This document shows, one piece after another, positions 48,097-55,107 of a stretch of 55,107 nucleotides of DNA (positions are counted from its first letter, which is position 1; each line of letters starts with the position of its first letter). This stretch comes from Clostridia bacterium (GTDB lineage Bacteria > Bacillota > Clostridia > Christensenellales > Aristaeellaceae): positions 1-55,107 of the forward strand of contig JAFWZN010000017.1 in assembly GCA_017522345.1 (NCBI GenBank), given 5' to 3'. Under the pieces are notes generated by a model. That model saw nothing but the letters and a program-made list of their open reading frames with translations, did no database searches and was not told where the DNA came from. The translations under genes were made by a program, and so were the position numbers.

Positions 48097-51000
48097 ATGT
48101 TCACCTTTATGAAGAAAATATTGTATCTGGCGGCAGTATGCTTTGCGCTTATTATGCTTTGCGCGCAGGCTGAAGAAATCAAAAATACGACCGTCATGGT
48201 ATACATGTGCGGAAGCAATCTTGAAAGCATAAACGGCTCGGCGGGAACAGACATTTATGAAATGCTGGAAGCGGAGTATAATAAGGATGAAATTCAGGTT
48301 GTGCTGATGACCGGCGGCTCTGAAAAATGGATAGACATTGCGGTAGACCCCGAAACGACCGGGGTTTACGAGATTACAAGCCGCTCAAGCCTTCGCCGCC
48401 GCTGGAACGAGGATTTGCTCAATATGGGCGCAAGCGAAACGCTTTCGTTCTTCCTTGATTATGCGTATGAAAAATACCCTGCCGAGCGTTACGCTCTCAT
48501 TTTATGGAATCACGGCGGCGGTCCGCTGAGCGGCATCTGCTGGGACGAGATTTCCTCCGACCATTTAACGCTTGACGAAGTAACCAAGGCGCTTTCCGAA
48601 AGCCCGTTTCAGAATCAAATGCTGGAATGGATTGGGTTCGACGCATGCCTTATGGCTTCGGCAGAGGTCGCATGGCAGATGGCGCCCTATGCCCGCTACA
48701 TGATCGCCTCCGAGGAGCTTGAACCTGTGTACGGCTGGGACTACAGCTTTTTAAAAGGGCTCGAAGCAGATGAAGACGGCGCGGCGACGGGCAAAAGAAT
48801 CATTGAAGGCTATATGGCAAGTCGACAAGACGACGACAAGCTCACGCTTTCCCTAATTGATTTATCCAAAATCGACGACCTTCGCGCATCTTTGAGCCAA
48901 TATTACGATTTCTTGGAGAAATCTCTGACAGCGGGCACCTTTTCTCAGCATTCCCGAGTCCGCTCCACGTCGGAAGCCTTCGGATCAATTCTGACGCGCG
49001 CAGTTTCCGATAAGGTCAGCGGCGATTACGACCTTGTGGATTTGGGGCACATGCTCAAGCAGAATACCACCGACAACTGGATGAAAAAGGAAGCGCTCGA
49101 TGCGCTTGAAAAATGCGTGGTATTAAGCGCCTCCACAGAGGAGGAGCATCACGGCCTTAGCGTATACTTTCCCTTATACAACAAAAAGAATTATGCGCTC
49201 AAGTGGAAAAACGATTATTCCAAGCTGAATTTCAGCGACGGCTATACGGGCTATGTGGAAAAATTCGGCCAGATTCTGCTTGAAAAGCCGCTGGCCGACT
49301 GGTCCGAGATGGAAATTCAAACAGAGCTGCTCGGTGAAACGGACGCAGACGGCGTTCGCCTGACCTTGCAGCTTACCCCCGAGCAGCAGGCCAATTTTGC
49401 CTCCGCCCGCGTTCTTGCGCTGGGCATGGAAGAATTTAATACCTATTACAGAACCTATTATTCCGAAGACATAGCTTTAAGCGAGGACGGAACGCTTTCG
49501 GCTCAATACCATTGGGAAACGCTGCACGCCGCCAATGACGCAGACGGTCACATCATGACCCCTTCCCTGGACTTTTATGTGACGGAGGACGGAACGTATG
49601 CGCTCTATGCCGTCGCCCGAAAAGATTTGGAGGAGGGCGGAGACGGCGACATGCCCATCCTTCTGACCTACAAGCGCGCGCCCGGCGAGAACACGCTGAC
49701 GCCGGACACCGTCTATGTGTGGGACGAGCAGACGCAGAACTACACCAACCGCCTTTCGATCAACCTTGACGATTACGCCTATCTCTACTTTGTCCGAACC
49801 TACAGAACGAACAGCAGCGGATACGAGGGCTTTGATTCATGGCCGGTGAACGACCGTATTCAGGCGGGTTACCCGGTATCCACGAAGGAAAGCTTCCATC
49901 TTGCATTCATCTCGGATTCCTATGATGATCCTCAGGTATTTTTTGAAATCACCGATACGCAGAACAATACCTATTTAAGCCAGGGAAGAAGCAGGCGAAG
50001 CCGAACCTATAACGATTATCTGGTGGACAACATCGTTATGGAAATTTCATCCGACGCGCTCATGGTTGACGAGAGCGGCGTTTATCTGTCGCTTCGAACC
50101 ACCAACCGCTATGCGCGCGTGCGTGACGATCAGAAAAACCGCTTGTATTTCTTCTCGCCCGAAATCAACGGAATTCCCACCGCCTTTTCAGAGGGCAATT
50201 ATACCCTCTGGGAAACGGAGCCGGAATCGGTCAATGTAAAGCTGATTCACATAAAATGGCCCGAGGGCGTCAATACGGAAAACGCCGAGTCGTTTTCCTT
50301 CCGCGCGCTTACCTGCTTTTATGATGACGCCGCAATCCAGGAAGGCGACGATCCCGCCAGCTGGAATGCAACGGAATACGCCGTTTTCTCGTGGGATCGT
50401 TCGCTTACGGAAAATCACAGCGCGGTTTCCATGAATCCTAAGCATTTCACAATCGACACCTCCTTAAGCTTTGCCAAAATAGACTATGTGGAGAATTTCG
50501 AGCAGGAGGCAATCGATTACAAAATTTTAGGAAACGCGCCCGAAAGGCTGATCGTTCCCCTCCCGGAAGAAGTGCGCGGCGCAAAAAGCGGCTATGCCAT
50601 CGTTTCGCACATAACAACGAACGCTGACGGAGCGAAGGTCAATCAGCCCTTGTGGATTCTGAAAATTGATTCCGAAACAAATGCGCTTTCGATTCCAAAC
50701 GCATGCTTTACCCTTGAATCCGATTCCTATTCCCTGACCGTTCCCGCCTTTCTGAACACGGACGGCAGCACAGGCTCCTTCGCAGGCGGAATCGATTATC
50801 ATCTGGGCGAAGATCTGGGTGAAATCAAGGCCAACAAAATCAATTTTGATCTGAGCCGGATGCAGCTTACATCCCTTCAGCTGAGCGGCTCGCCCTTCCC
50901 TATCGGAATGACAAACACCATTACGCCCTACACGATTTTGCCGGATTTTAAGGGCTATAAACAGGAAGCGCCCATAGAAAACGCAATCCTTCCCCTTAAA

Positions 51001-53985
51001 ACAAGCATTACCGGCTATCTTCCGGACGACAGCATCATCATGTACATCTATACAAATTCGGACGGAACGTCGAGAACTTATCCGGCGGAATATCTGCTTT
51101 TTGCAATTTCGGACGTCGCTGACGCGCCGGCTGAGGATGCCTACGCCTCCGCGCCGAACATCGTTTTGGACGAATACGGCTTCAGGCAAATCGCCTACGG
51201 CGACTTCGTTATAGACACATCCGGAGGCGACTGCGCAATTGTCGCTTATTACGGAAAGGAAGAATCCGTCGTCTTCCCGGACTCGATTCAAGGCCATTCA
51301 ATCGACCGCATAAGAATCCAAAACGAAAACCCGCATGTGCGCACAGTTACGCTGCCCGCATCCCTTCAAACCGCCAACTACGGAAGCGACAGATACCCGG
51401 AAGTACATGCAATGTGCGGCTTTTCGGGCTTTACAAATCTTGAAACCATCATTGTTCCGGAAGCGGAGCATTTGATGGAGGTGCCTATTGAAAACTTCTT
51501 CCTGACGTCCACCGTCGTTCCATATACATACGGAACGGTTACGCACGTCGTTCGCGGGGAAGAAGAGAAATATTTCTCGAAGGGCTTCCTCTACGAGCTT
51601 GACGCAGACGGCAGCGCAACGATATTAGATGCTCTCAGAACGCGAAGCGAATATTTCGGCGAAGAAGAGCTCATCATTCCCTCCCAGCTCAACGGTCATC
51701 CCGTCAAGCGCATCGCCTATCGCGCATTCTACTTTGAATCTAGATTCTTGCGTGTTACCATCGAAAACGGTATGGAAAGCATAGGAGAAGAAGCCTTTGC
51801 TCATTCTGATATTCAAAGTATTTCATTCCCGGAAAGCATTCTCTTTATTGATGAAAGCGCTTTTACATCCTCCGATTTGAATACCGCGTATACTGTCGGA
51901 AAAAATGCAGATCTGATCCGAAGCTATTTTGACGGAACACGAATAACCGTGCTTGAACTGCCCAGCACATCCGGCGCGGAGGGTCTGTTTACCTACGAGA
52001 CAGACAGCGCCGGAAAAGCGACAATTACCGGTTTGCATCCGGGACTTTCCGTAAAGGACGGCTTTTTGACCGTTCCTTCCGAAATCGCCGGTTACCCGGT
52101 TTATAAAATTGGAAGCGGCGCTTTTCAATCTCTGGACTTGAAAACTGTTTTAATTGAGGAAGGGATTTTGGAAATCGGAAAGGAAGCGTTCCGCTCAAAC
52201 AACAGTCTTGTTTCCGTTACCTTGCCTTCCACACTTCTTAGAATCGACGAATATGCCTTCATTCACTGCGGATCCCTTTGCGAACTCCGACTTCCTGATT
52301 CCCTTGAATCCATGGCGGAGAATGCGTTGATCGGTTCCGGAATCACCAAACTATATTTTAATCATCTGCCAAACGGCGTAAGATTCAACGAATTTTACGA
52401 TAAGTTTGATGTTCTCGTTTGTCCAAAAACGCTGTGGGGTGTGATTGATAAGCATTTTATGAATCAAACGCTTGCGCGCGTTTATTATGAAGAAGGCAGC
52501 GAACAAAAAAGAGACGGTTTTATCTATGTTATATCAGAAGGTCGAGCAGCCATCCTGTCCGGGCCTCTTAACAAAGATGAGATTGTAATTCCCGATCAGC
52601 TGGGCGGCTATCCGGTGCAGGTGATTGCGTCCTATGCATTTGAATCTTCCAACGCTCATAGCATCTCATTTCCTAAGAGCCTCAGCTCTATTGGATATAA
52701 AGCATTCTATGGCAATGAAAAGCTTCTGAAGGTTTATCTTCCGGATAGCGTAGTCTCTGTAGGCTCAGAAGCATTCAGGAACTGCATTTCGCTTCAGGCA
52801 ATCCGTATTTCCGCTTCTATGGTCCGCATCCCTGATTCGATGCTTGATGGCTGCAAAGCGCTCGCCTATGCTTATCTTCCGAATTCCATTCGCGACATTG
52901 GCACAAGTGCCTTTGGTCTTTGTTGGTCCCTTGAACGCATAACTCTTCCTGAAGGGCTTGAAAACATCGAAAGCCTTGCATTTTCTCATAGCGGTCTTAA
53001 AACCATCGTTCTTCCTGCAAGCTTGCGCACAATCGACAGCTATGCGTTCTCAGGCGAGCTCGAAAAGGCCTATCTGCTTTCTCATGATGCGGCAATACAT
53101 ACAAAAGCGTTTGATGATACCGTCGAAATCCTGTATGTCTCAGAGTATCCGGAAGAGGAATTGATAAATGAACCGGCAGTGTTCTTTCCGGAGGAGGAAG
53201 AATCCGAGGAAACCCTTCCGGCCGAGACAGCAACCTCCGGCTCATGCGGAGAAGGCGTTTTGTGGGAGCTGGATGAAAACGGAGCGCTCAAAATCAGCGG
53301 AAGCGGAAAGATGGACGACTATAAATACAGTCAGTTCTTCCCATCCTTTGCGCCGTGGTATGAAATCAGAGATAAAATCGTTTCCGTAGAAATTGAAAAA
53401 GGCGTTCAATCCATCGGCGATTCCGCTTTCTCTGACCTGTCCCTGCTCAGGCATGTTTCCTTGCCGGACGGGCTTGAATCCATCGGCTCCGGCGCATTTT
53501 TAGACTGTTCCTCGATCCGCGAAATTGTAATCCCGCAAAGCGTTTCCGAGATGGGCTCCCTCGTCTTTAGCGGCTGCACAGCGCTTGAAAGCGTTTCTCT
53601 TCCCCGAAATCTTGAATCAATCAAGTATCTGTCGTTCCGGGACTGCGTAAATCTTACGCACATCGAGCTCCCGGCGTCTCTGAAAATCGTTGAAGAGTAT
53701 GCTTTTGAAGGCTGCACCGGCTTAACAAGCATCGTCGTCCCGGACGGAACCGAAACCATTTACGGATATGCGTTTGTCGGGTGCATCAATGTAACGCTGA
53801 TTGATATCCCGAGCAGCGTTACCTTCATAGGGCCCGACATCTTTGCCGACGAGGAACTTGCCGATCCGGGAAGCATGATCTTTTCAAACAGCCCGAACTA
53901 TGAGTATTTATTGCTGATTGTGGACGAAGACAGCGCAGCGCACAAATATGCGAAGCTGTACGATCTCAATTACAAACTGCGCTGA
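48097..53985 (+). CDS. Giant secreted clostripain-family (C11) peptidase with BspA-like leucine-rich repeats
   Basis: A 1962-residue protein. The signal peptide lies at about 1-25 (KKILYLAAVCFALIMLCAQA). The C11 clostripain domain (about 30-400) begins TTVMVYMCGSNLESINGS and carries catalytic H139 (LWNHGGG) and C184 (GFDACLMAS); this family cleaves after Arg or Lys. A beta-rich region of unknown type spans about 400-1030. Leucine-rich repeats of the BspA/LRR_5 type follow in two blocks, about 1040-1690 and 1715-1940 (ENALIGSGITKLYF, IGDSAFSDLSLLRHVSLPDG). The second block opens with the typical SCGEGVLWELDENGALKISG unit. No LPXTG or other wall anchor is seen, so it may be released or bound through the repeats. 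The ATG at 48097 lies six bases after GGGAGGGG. Confidence 0.9.
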   Translation: MFTFMKKILYLAAVCFALIMLCAQAEEIKNTTVMVYMCGSNLESINGSAGTDIYEMLEAEYNKDEIQVVLMTGGSEKWIDIAVDPETTGVYEITSRSSLRRRWNEDLLNMGASETLSFFLDYAYEKYPAERYALILWNHGGGPLSGICWDEISSDHLTLDEVTKALSESPFQNQMLEWIGFDACLMASAEVAWQMAPYARYMIASEELEPVYGWDYSFLKGLEADEDGAATGKRIIEGYMASRQDDDKLTLSLIDLSKIDDLRASLSQYYDFLEKSLTAGTFSQHSRVRSTSEAFGSILTRAVSDKVSGDYDLVDLGHMLKQNTTDNWMKKEALDALEKCVVLSASTEEEHHGLSVYFPLYNKKNYALKWKNDYSKLNFSDGYTGYVEKFGQILLEKPLADWSEMEIQTELLGETDADGVRLTLQLTPEQQANFASARVLALGMEEFNTYYRTYYSEDIALSEDGTLSAQYHWETLHAANDADGHIMTPSLDFYVTEDGTYALYAVARKDLEEGGDGDMPILLTYKRAPGENTLTPDTVYVWDEQTQNYTNRLSINLDDYAYLYFVRTYRTNSSGYEGFDSWPVNDRIQAGYPVSTKESFHLAFISDSYDDPQVFFEITDTQNNTYLSQGRSRRSRTYNDYLVDNIVMEISSDALMVDESGVYLSLRTTNRYARVRDDQKNRLYFFSPEINGIPTAFSEGNYTLWETEPESVNVKLIHIKWPEGVNTENAESFSFRALTCFYDDAAIQEGDDPASWNATEYAVFSWDRSLTENHSAVSMNPKHFTIDTSLSFAKIDYVENFEQEAIDYKILGNAPERLIVPLPEEVRGAKSGYAIVSHITTNADGAKVNQPLWILKIDSETNALSIPNACFTLESDSYSLTVPAFLNTDGSTGSFAGGIDYHLGEDLGEIKANKINFDLSRMQLTSLQLSGSPFPIGMTNTITPYTILPDFKGYKQEAPIENAILPLKTSITGYLPDDSIIMYIYTNSDGTSRTYPAEYLLFAISDVADAPAEDAYASAPNIVLDEYGFRQIAYGDFVIDTSGGDCAIVAYYGKEESVVFPDSIQGHSIDRIRIQNENPHVRTVTLPASLQTANYGSDRYPEVHAMCGFSGFTNLETIIVPEAEHLMEVPIENFFLTSTVVPYTYGTVTHVVRGEEEKYFSKGFLYELDADGSATILDALRTRSEYFGEEELIIPSQLNGHPVKRIAYRAFYFESRFLRVTIENGMESIGEEAFAHSDIQSISFPESILFIDESAFTSSDLNTAYTVGKNADLIRSYFDGTRITVLELPSTSGAEGLFTYETDSAGKATITGLHPGLSVKDGFLTVPSEIAGYPVYKIGSGAFQSLDLKTVLIEEGILEIGKEAFRSNNSLVSVTLPSTLLRIDEYAFIHCGSLCELRLPDSLESMAENALIGSGITKLYFNHLPNGVRFNEFYDKFDVLVCPKTLWGVIDKHFMNQTLARVYYEEGSEQKRDGFIYVISEGRAAILSGPLNKDEIVIPDQLGGYPVQVIASYAFESSNAHSISFPKSLSSIGYKAFYGNEKLLKVYLPDSVVSVGSEAFRNCISLQAIRISASMVRIPDSMLDGCKALAYAYLPNSIRDIGTSAFGLCWSLERITLPEGLENIESLAFSHSGLKTIVLPASLRTIDSYAFSGELEKAYLLSHDAAIHTKAFDDTVEILYVSEYPEEELINEPAVFFPEEEESEETLPAETATSGSCGEGVLWELDENGALKISGSGKMDDYKYSQFFPSFAPWYEIRDKIVSVEIEKGVQSIGDSAFSDLSLLRHVSLPDGLESIGSGAFLDCSSIREIVIPQSVSEMGSLVFSGCTALESVSLPRNLESIKYLSFRDCVNLTHIELPASLKIVEEYAFEGCTGLTSIVVPDGTETIYGYAFVGCINVTLIDIPSSVTFIGPDIFADEELADPGSMIFSNSPNYEYLLLIVDEDSAAHKYAKLYDLNYKLR

Positions 53986-54019
53986 CGCTTGATCCTGCTT
54001 AGATTAACCAAAAAGCAAT

Positions 54020-54043
54020 GCGGGTTTCAATTGACTAACCCGC
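54020..54043 (+). terminator. weak terminator after the clostripain-repeat gene, overlapping the mntP promoter
   Basis: GCGGGTT pairs with AACCCGC, followed by GCCTTTT. The loop contains the -35 of the next promoter, so its action as terminator is uncertain. Confidence 0.4.
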
Positions 54044-54060
54044 GCCTTTTGTGATACCAT
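54031..54060 (+). promoter_or_regulatory. promoter of the mntP riboswitch transcript
   Basis: TTGACT (54031-54036), an 18-base spacer and TACCAT (54055-54060), directly before the riboswitch. Confidence 0.55.
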
Positions 54061-54064
54061 CTTC

Positions 54065-54190
54065 TGCGAGGGAGTAGCGGGCGCGTTTACACGCGTAGCA
54101 AGTCAACATACTGGCGCTTTGCCTGGCTTGCCTTAAATCGCGAGACTCATGCCGACGTTGAAGCTGTGCATGGAGTCTGCCCTTTTTAAA
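54065..54190 (+). ncRNA. yybP-ykoY manganese riboswitch
   Basis: The sequence shows the conserved features of this class: GGGAGTAGC at the 5' side, then a paired region, then AAATCGCGAGACTCATGC in the 3' side, with the outer stem closed by AGGG...CCCTTT. The class binds Mn2+ and switches on manganese export genes. The next gene is mntP, a manganese exporter, and an intrinsic terminator lies between them, which fits an ON switch: Mn2+ binding would prevent termination. Confidence 0.85.
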
Positions 54191-54201
54191 GGAAAACGAC
54201 G

Positions 54202-54236
54202 ACCGGGTATGGTTACGCGCCATACCCGGTTTTTAA
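54202..54236 (+). terminator. riboswitch expression-platform terminator
   Basis: ACCGGGTATGG pairs perfectly with CCATACCCGGT around TTACGCG, followed by TTTT. It lies 12 bases after the aptamer and 24 bases before the mntP start, as expected for transcription control. Confidence 0.85.
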
Positions 54237-54259
54237 TTCGAACCCGGAGGAAAATTAAA

Positions 54260-54844
54260 ATGCATCTTTGTTTCACGTTCTTCTTTGAAAGCATTCTTTT
54301 AGGCGCAGGTCTTGCCATGGACGCGTTTTCCGTGTCCCTTGCCAATGGCCTTAACGAGCCTAAGATGAGGTTTAAACGAATGGCGGTTATGGCGGGCGTG
54401 TTTGCGCTTTTCCAGCTTGCCATGCCCATGATCGGCTGGATCTGCGTTTCAACCATCGCACATTATTTCAAAGCCTTTGAAAAGCTGATTCCGTGGATTG
54501 CGCTTTCGCTTTTGGGCTGTATCGGCGGAAAAATGCTGATCGAGGGCATCCGAAATCAGGAAGAAGAAACGGAAAAGAAAGCTGCATCTATCAAAATTCT
54601 CATGGTGCAGGGCGTGGCGACGTCGATTGACGCGCTGTCCGTCGGCTTCACCATCGCCGAATACAATGTGTTTGAAGCCCTGATCGCCTGCCTTGTTATC
54701 GGCCTCGTCACCTATTTCATCTGCTTCGGCGGCCTTGAAATCGGAAAACGCGCCGGAACGAAGCTTTCGGGAAAGGCCGGCATTCTGGGCGGCATAATTT
54801 TGATTTTCATCGGTCTTGAAATTTTCATCACAAGCTTTCTGTAA
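54260..54844 (+). CDS. mntP: Manganese efflux pump MntP
   Basis: A 194-residue inner-membrane exporter with six hydrophobic helices. Family motifs are GAGLAMDAFSVSLANGL (helix 1, with the metal-binding Asp) and GVATSIDALSVGFT (helix 4, second Asp). It expels Mn2+ and protects the cell from excess. It is controlled by the riboswitch upstream. The ATG at 54260 follows GGAGG at nine bases; the longer in-frame extension to 54149 lies in the riboswitch and is rejected. Confidence 0.95.
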   Translation: MHLCFTFFFESILLGAGLAMDAFSVSLANGLNEPKMRFKRMAVMAGVFALFQLAMPMIGWICVSTIAHYFKAFEKLIPWIALSLLGCIGGKMLIEGIRNQEEETEKKAASIKILMVQGVATSIDALSVGFTIAEYNVFEALIACLVIGLVTYFICFGGLEIGKRAGTKLSGKAGILGGIILIFIGLEIFITSFL

Positions 54845-54874
54845 TCAAATCTACTCTATCCGATTTTCCCATAG

Positions 54875-55075
54875 GCTCCCTCCGGGAAGGAGCTCAAGTC
54901 ATCAAAAAAGTACCTTTTTTGATGAAGGGGCCGATTTCCTGAAATCCTGCGGGATTTCCGGGCGGAAATCGGAAAGGGGAAGCGTTTTCAGTCGCTACGC
55001 TTTGTGAAAACGCGCGATTTTGCCGTACATGCCGCCAAAATCGATTGAAAATGGAGAGGGAGTCGCTCCCTCTCC
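54875..55075. repeat. run of consecutive hairpins downstream of mntP
   Basis: Five inverted repeats in a row: CATCAAAAAAG/CTTTTTTGATG (54900-54924), CCGATTTCC/GGAAATCGG (54931-54972, with an inner GAAATCC/GGATTTC), CGTTTTCA/TGAAAACG (54983-55012), CGATTTTG/CAAAATCG (55015-55043) and GGAGAGGGAG/CTCCCTCTCC (55053-55075). A smaller GCTCC/GGAGC precedes them. The first may terminate mntP. No gene is credible here. Confidence 0.75.
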
Positions 55076-55107
55076 AAACCTCTCCCAAGGGTTTGTTGAT
55101 GGTCTGA

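Noticed and set aside
50527..51297. A 256-codon minus-strand frame inside the clostripain gene
   Set aside because: It is a shadow frame without a ribosome site and lies opposite a continuous large gene.
54149..54259. An extended mntP start
   Set aside because: The region is the manganese riboswitch and terminator; ATG 54260 has a good ribosome site and the normal MntP length.

Overview
The window is a chromosomal segment of an anaerobic Firmicute (Bacillota, most likely class Clostridia) carrying one complete-looking siphovirus prophage. The host call rests on the 16S start with strong sigma-A promoters and AGGAGG-type ribosome sites, and on M32 carboxypeptidase, XpaC/TelA/LemA, clostripain/BspA and MntP genes. 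Genus and order cannot be read from the sequence.

Left host flank (1-2496): the first ~25 bases are the 5' end of a 16S rRNA gene on the minus strand, with its promoter. A serine hydrolase and the first 347 codons of an M32 carboxypeptidase follow. Prophage (about 2497-42647; 40,151 bp unit): it is inserted in codon 348 of the carboxypeptidase gene by a large serine integrase. The rest of that gene lies at 42646-43086, and joining the halves restores a 493-residue protein in frame.

Prophage layout. (a) 2544-5820: integrase, a membrane-tailed HTH protein, a CI-like repressor and a Cro-like gene around a divergent operator region. (b) 5879-14540: early genes, including a cytosine-5 DNA methyltransferase, SSB, sliding-clamp-like protein, PDDEXK nuclease, dUTPase, ThyX-like protein, replication initiator, helicase loader and many small proteins. 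(c) 14551-15395: late-activator gene, phased activator-like repeats, late promoter and a leader with two terminator-like hairpins. (d) 15396-28282: packaging and head genes, but with a collagen-like fiber gene between TerL and portal, a toxin-like domain plus possible immunity gene at the minor head protein, and holin/endolysin inside the head module. (e) 28310-41959: the tail. It holds a frameshifted chaperone pair, two tape-measure genes, two Dit-like genes, two Tal-like genes and a DUF859 fiber. The second set is separated from the first by a bidirectional terminator, a ribbon-helix-helix regulator with two identical operators, its own promoter and an HNH endonuclease gene. (f) 42003-42413: a secreted-protein moron.

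Right host flank (42646-55107): carboxypeptidase remainder, an unknown basic protein, an array of covarying mini-hairpins, a minus-strand operon xpaC-telA-lemA-TPM, exonuclease III, a 1962-residue secreted clostripain/leucine-rich-repeat protein, and a manganese riboswitch controlling mntP. The end of the window is a run of hairpins.

The observations most worth following are the duplicated tail-tip module with its own regulatory switch, the head-linked toxin/immunity candidate, the symmetric serine-integrase attachment site that splits and would restore a peptidase gene, and a REP-like hairpin family that sits in frame inside phage genes.
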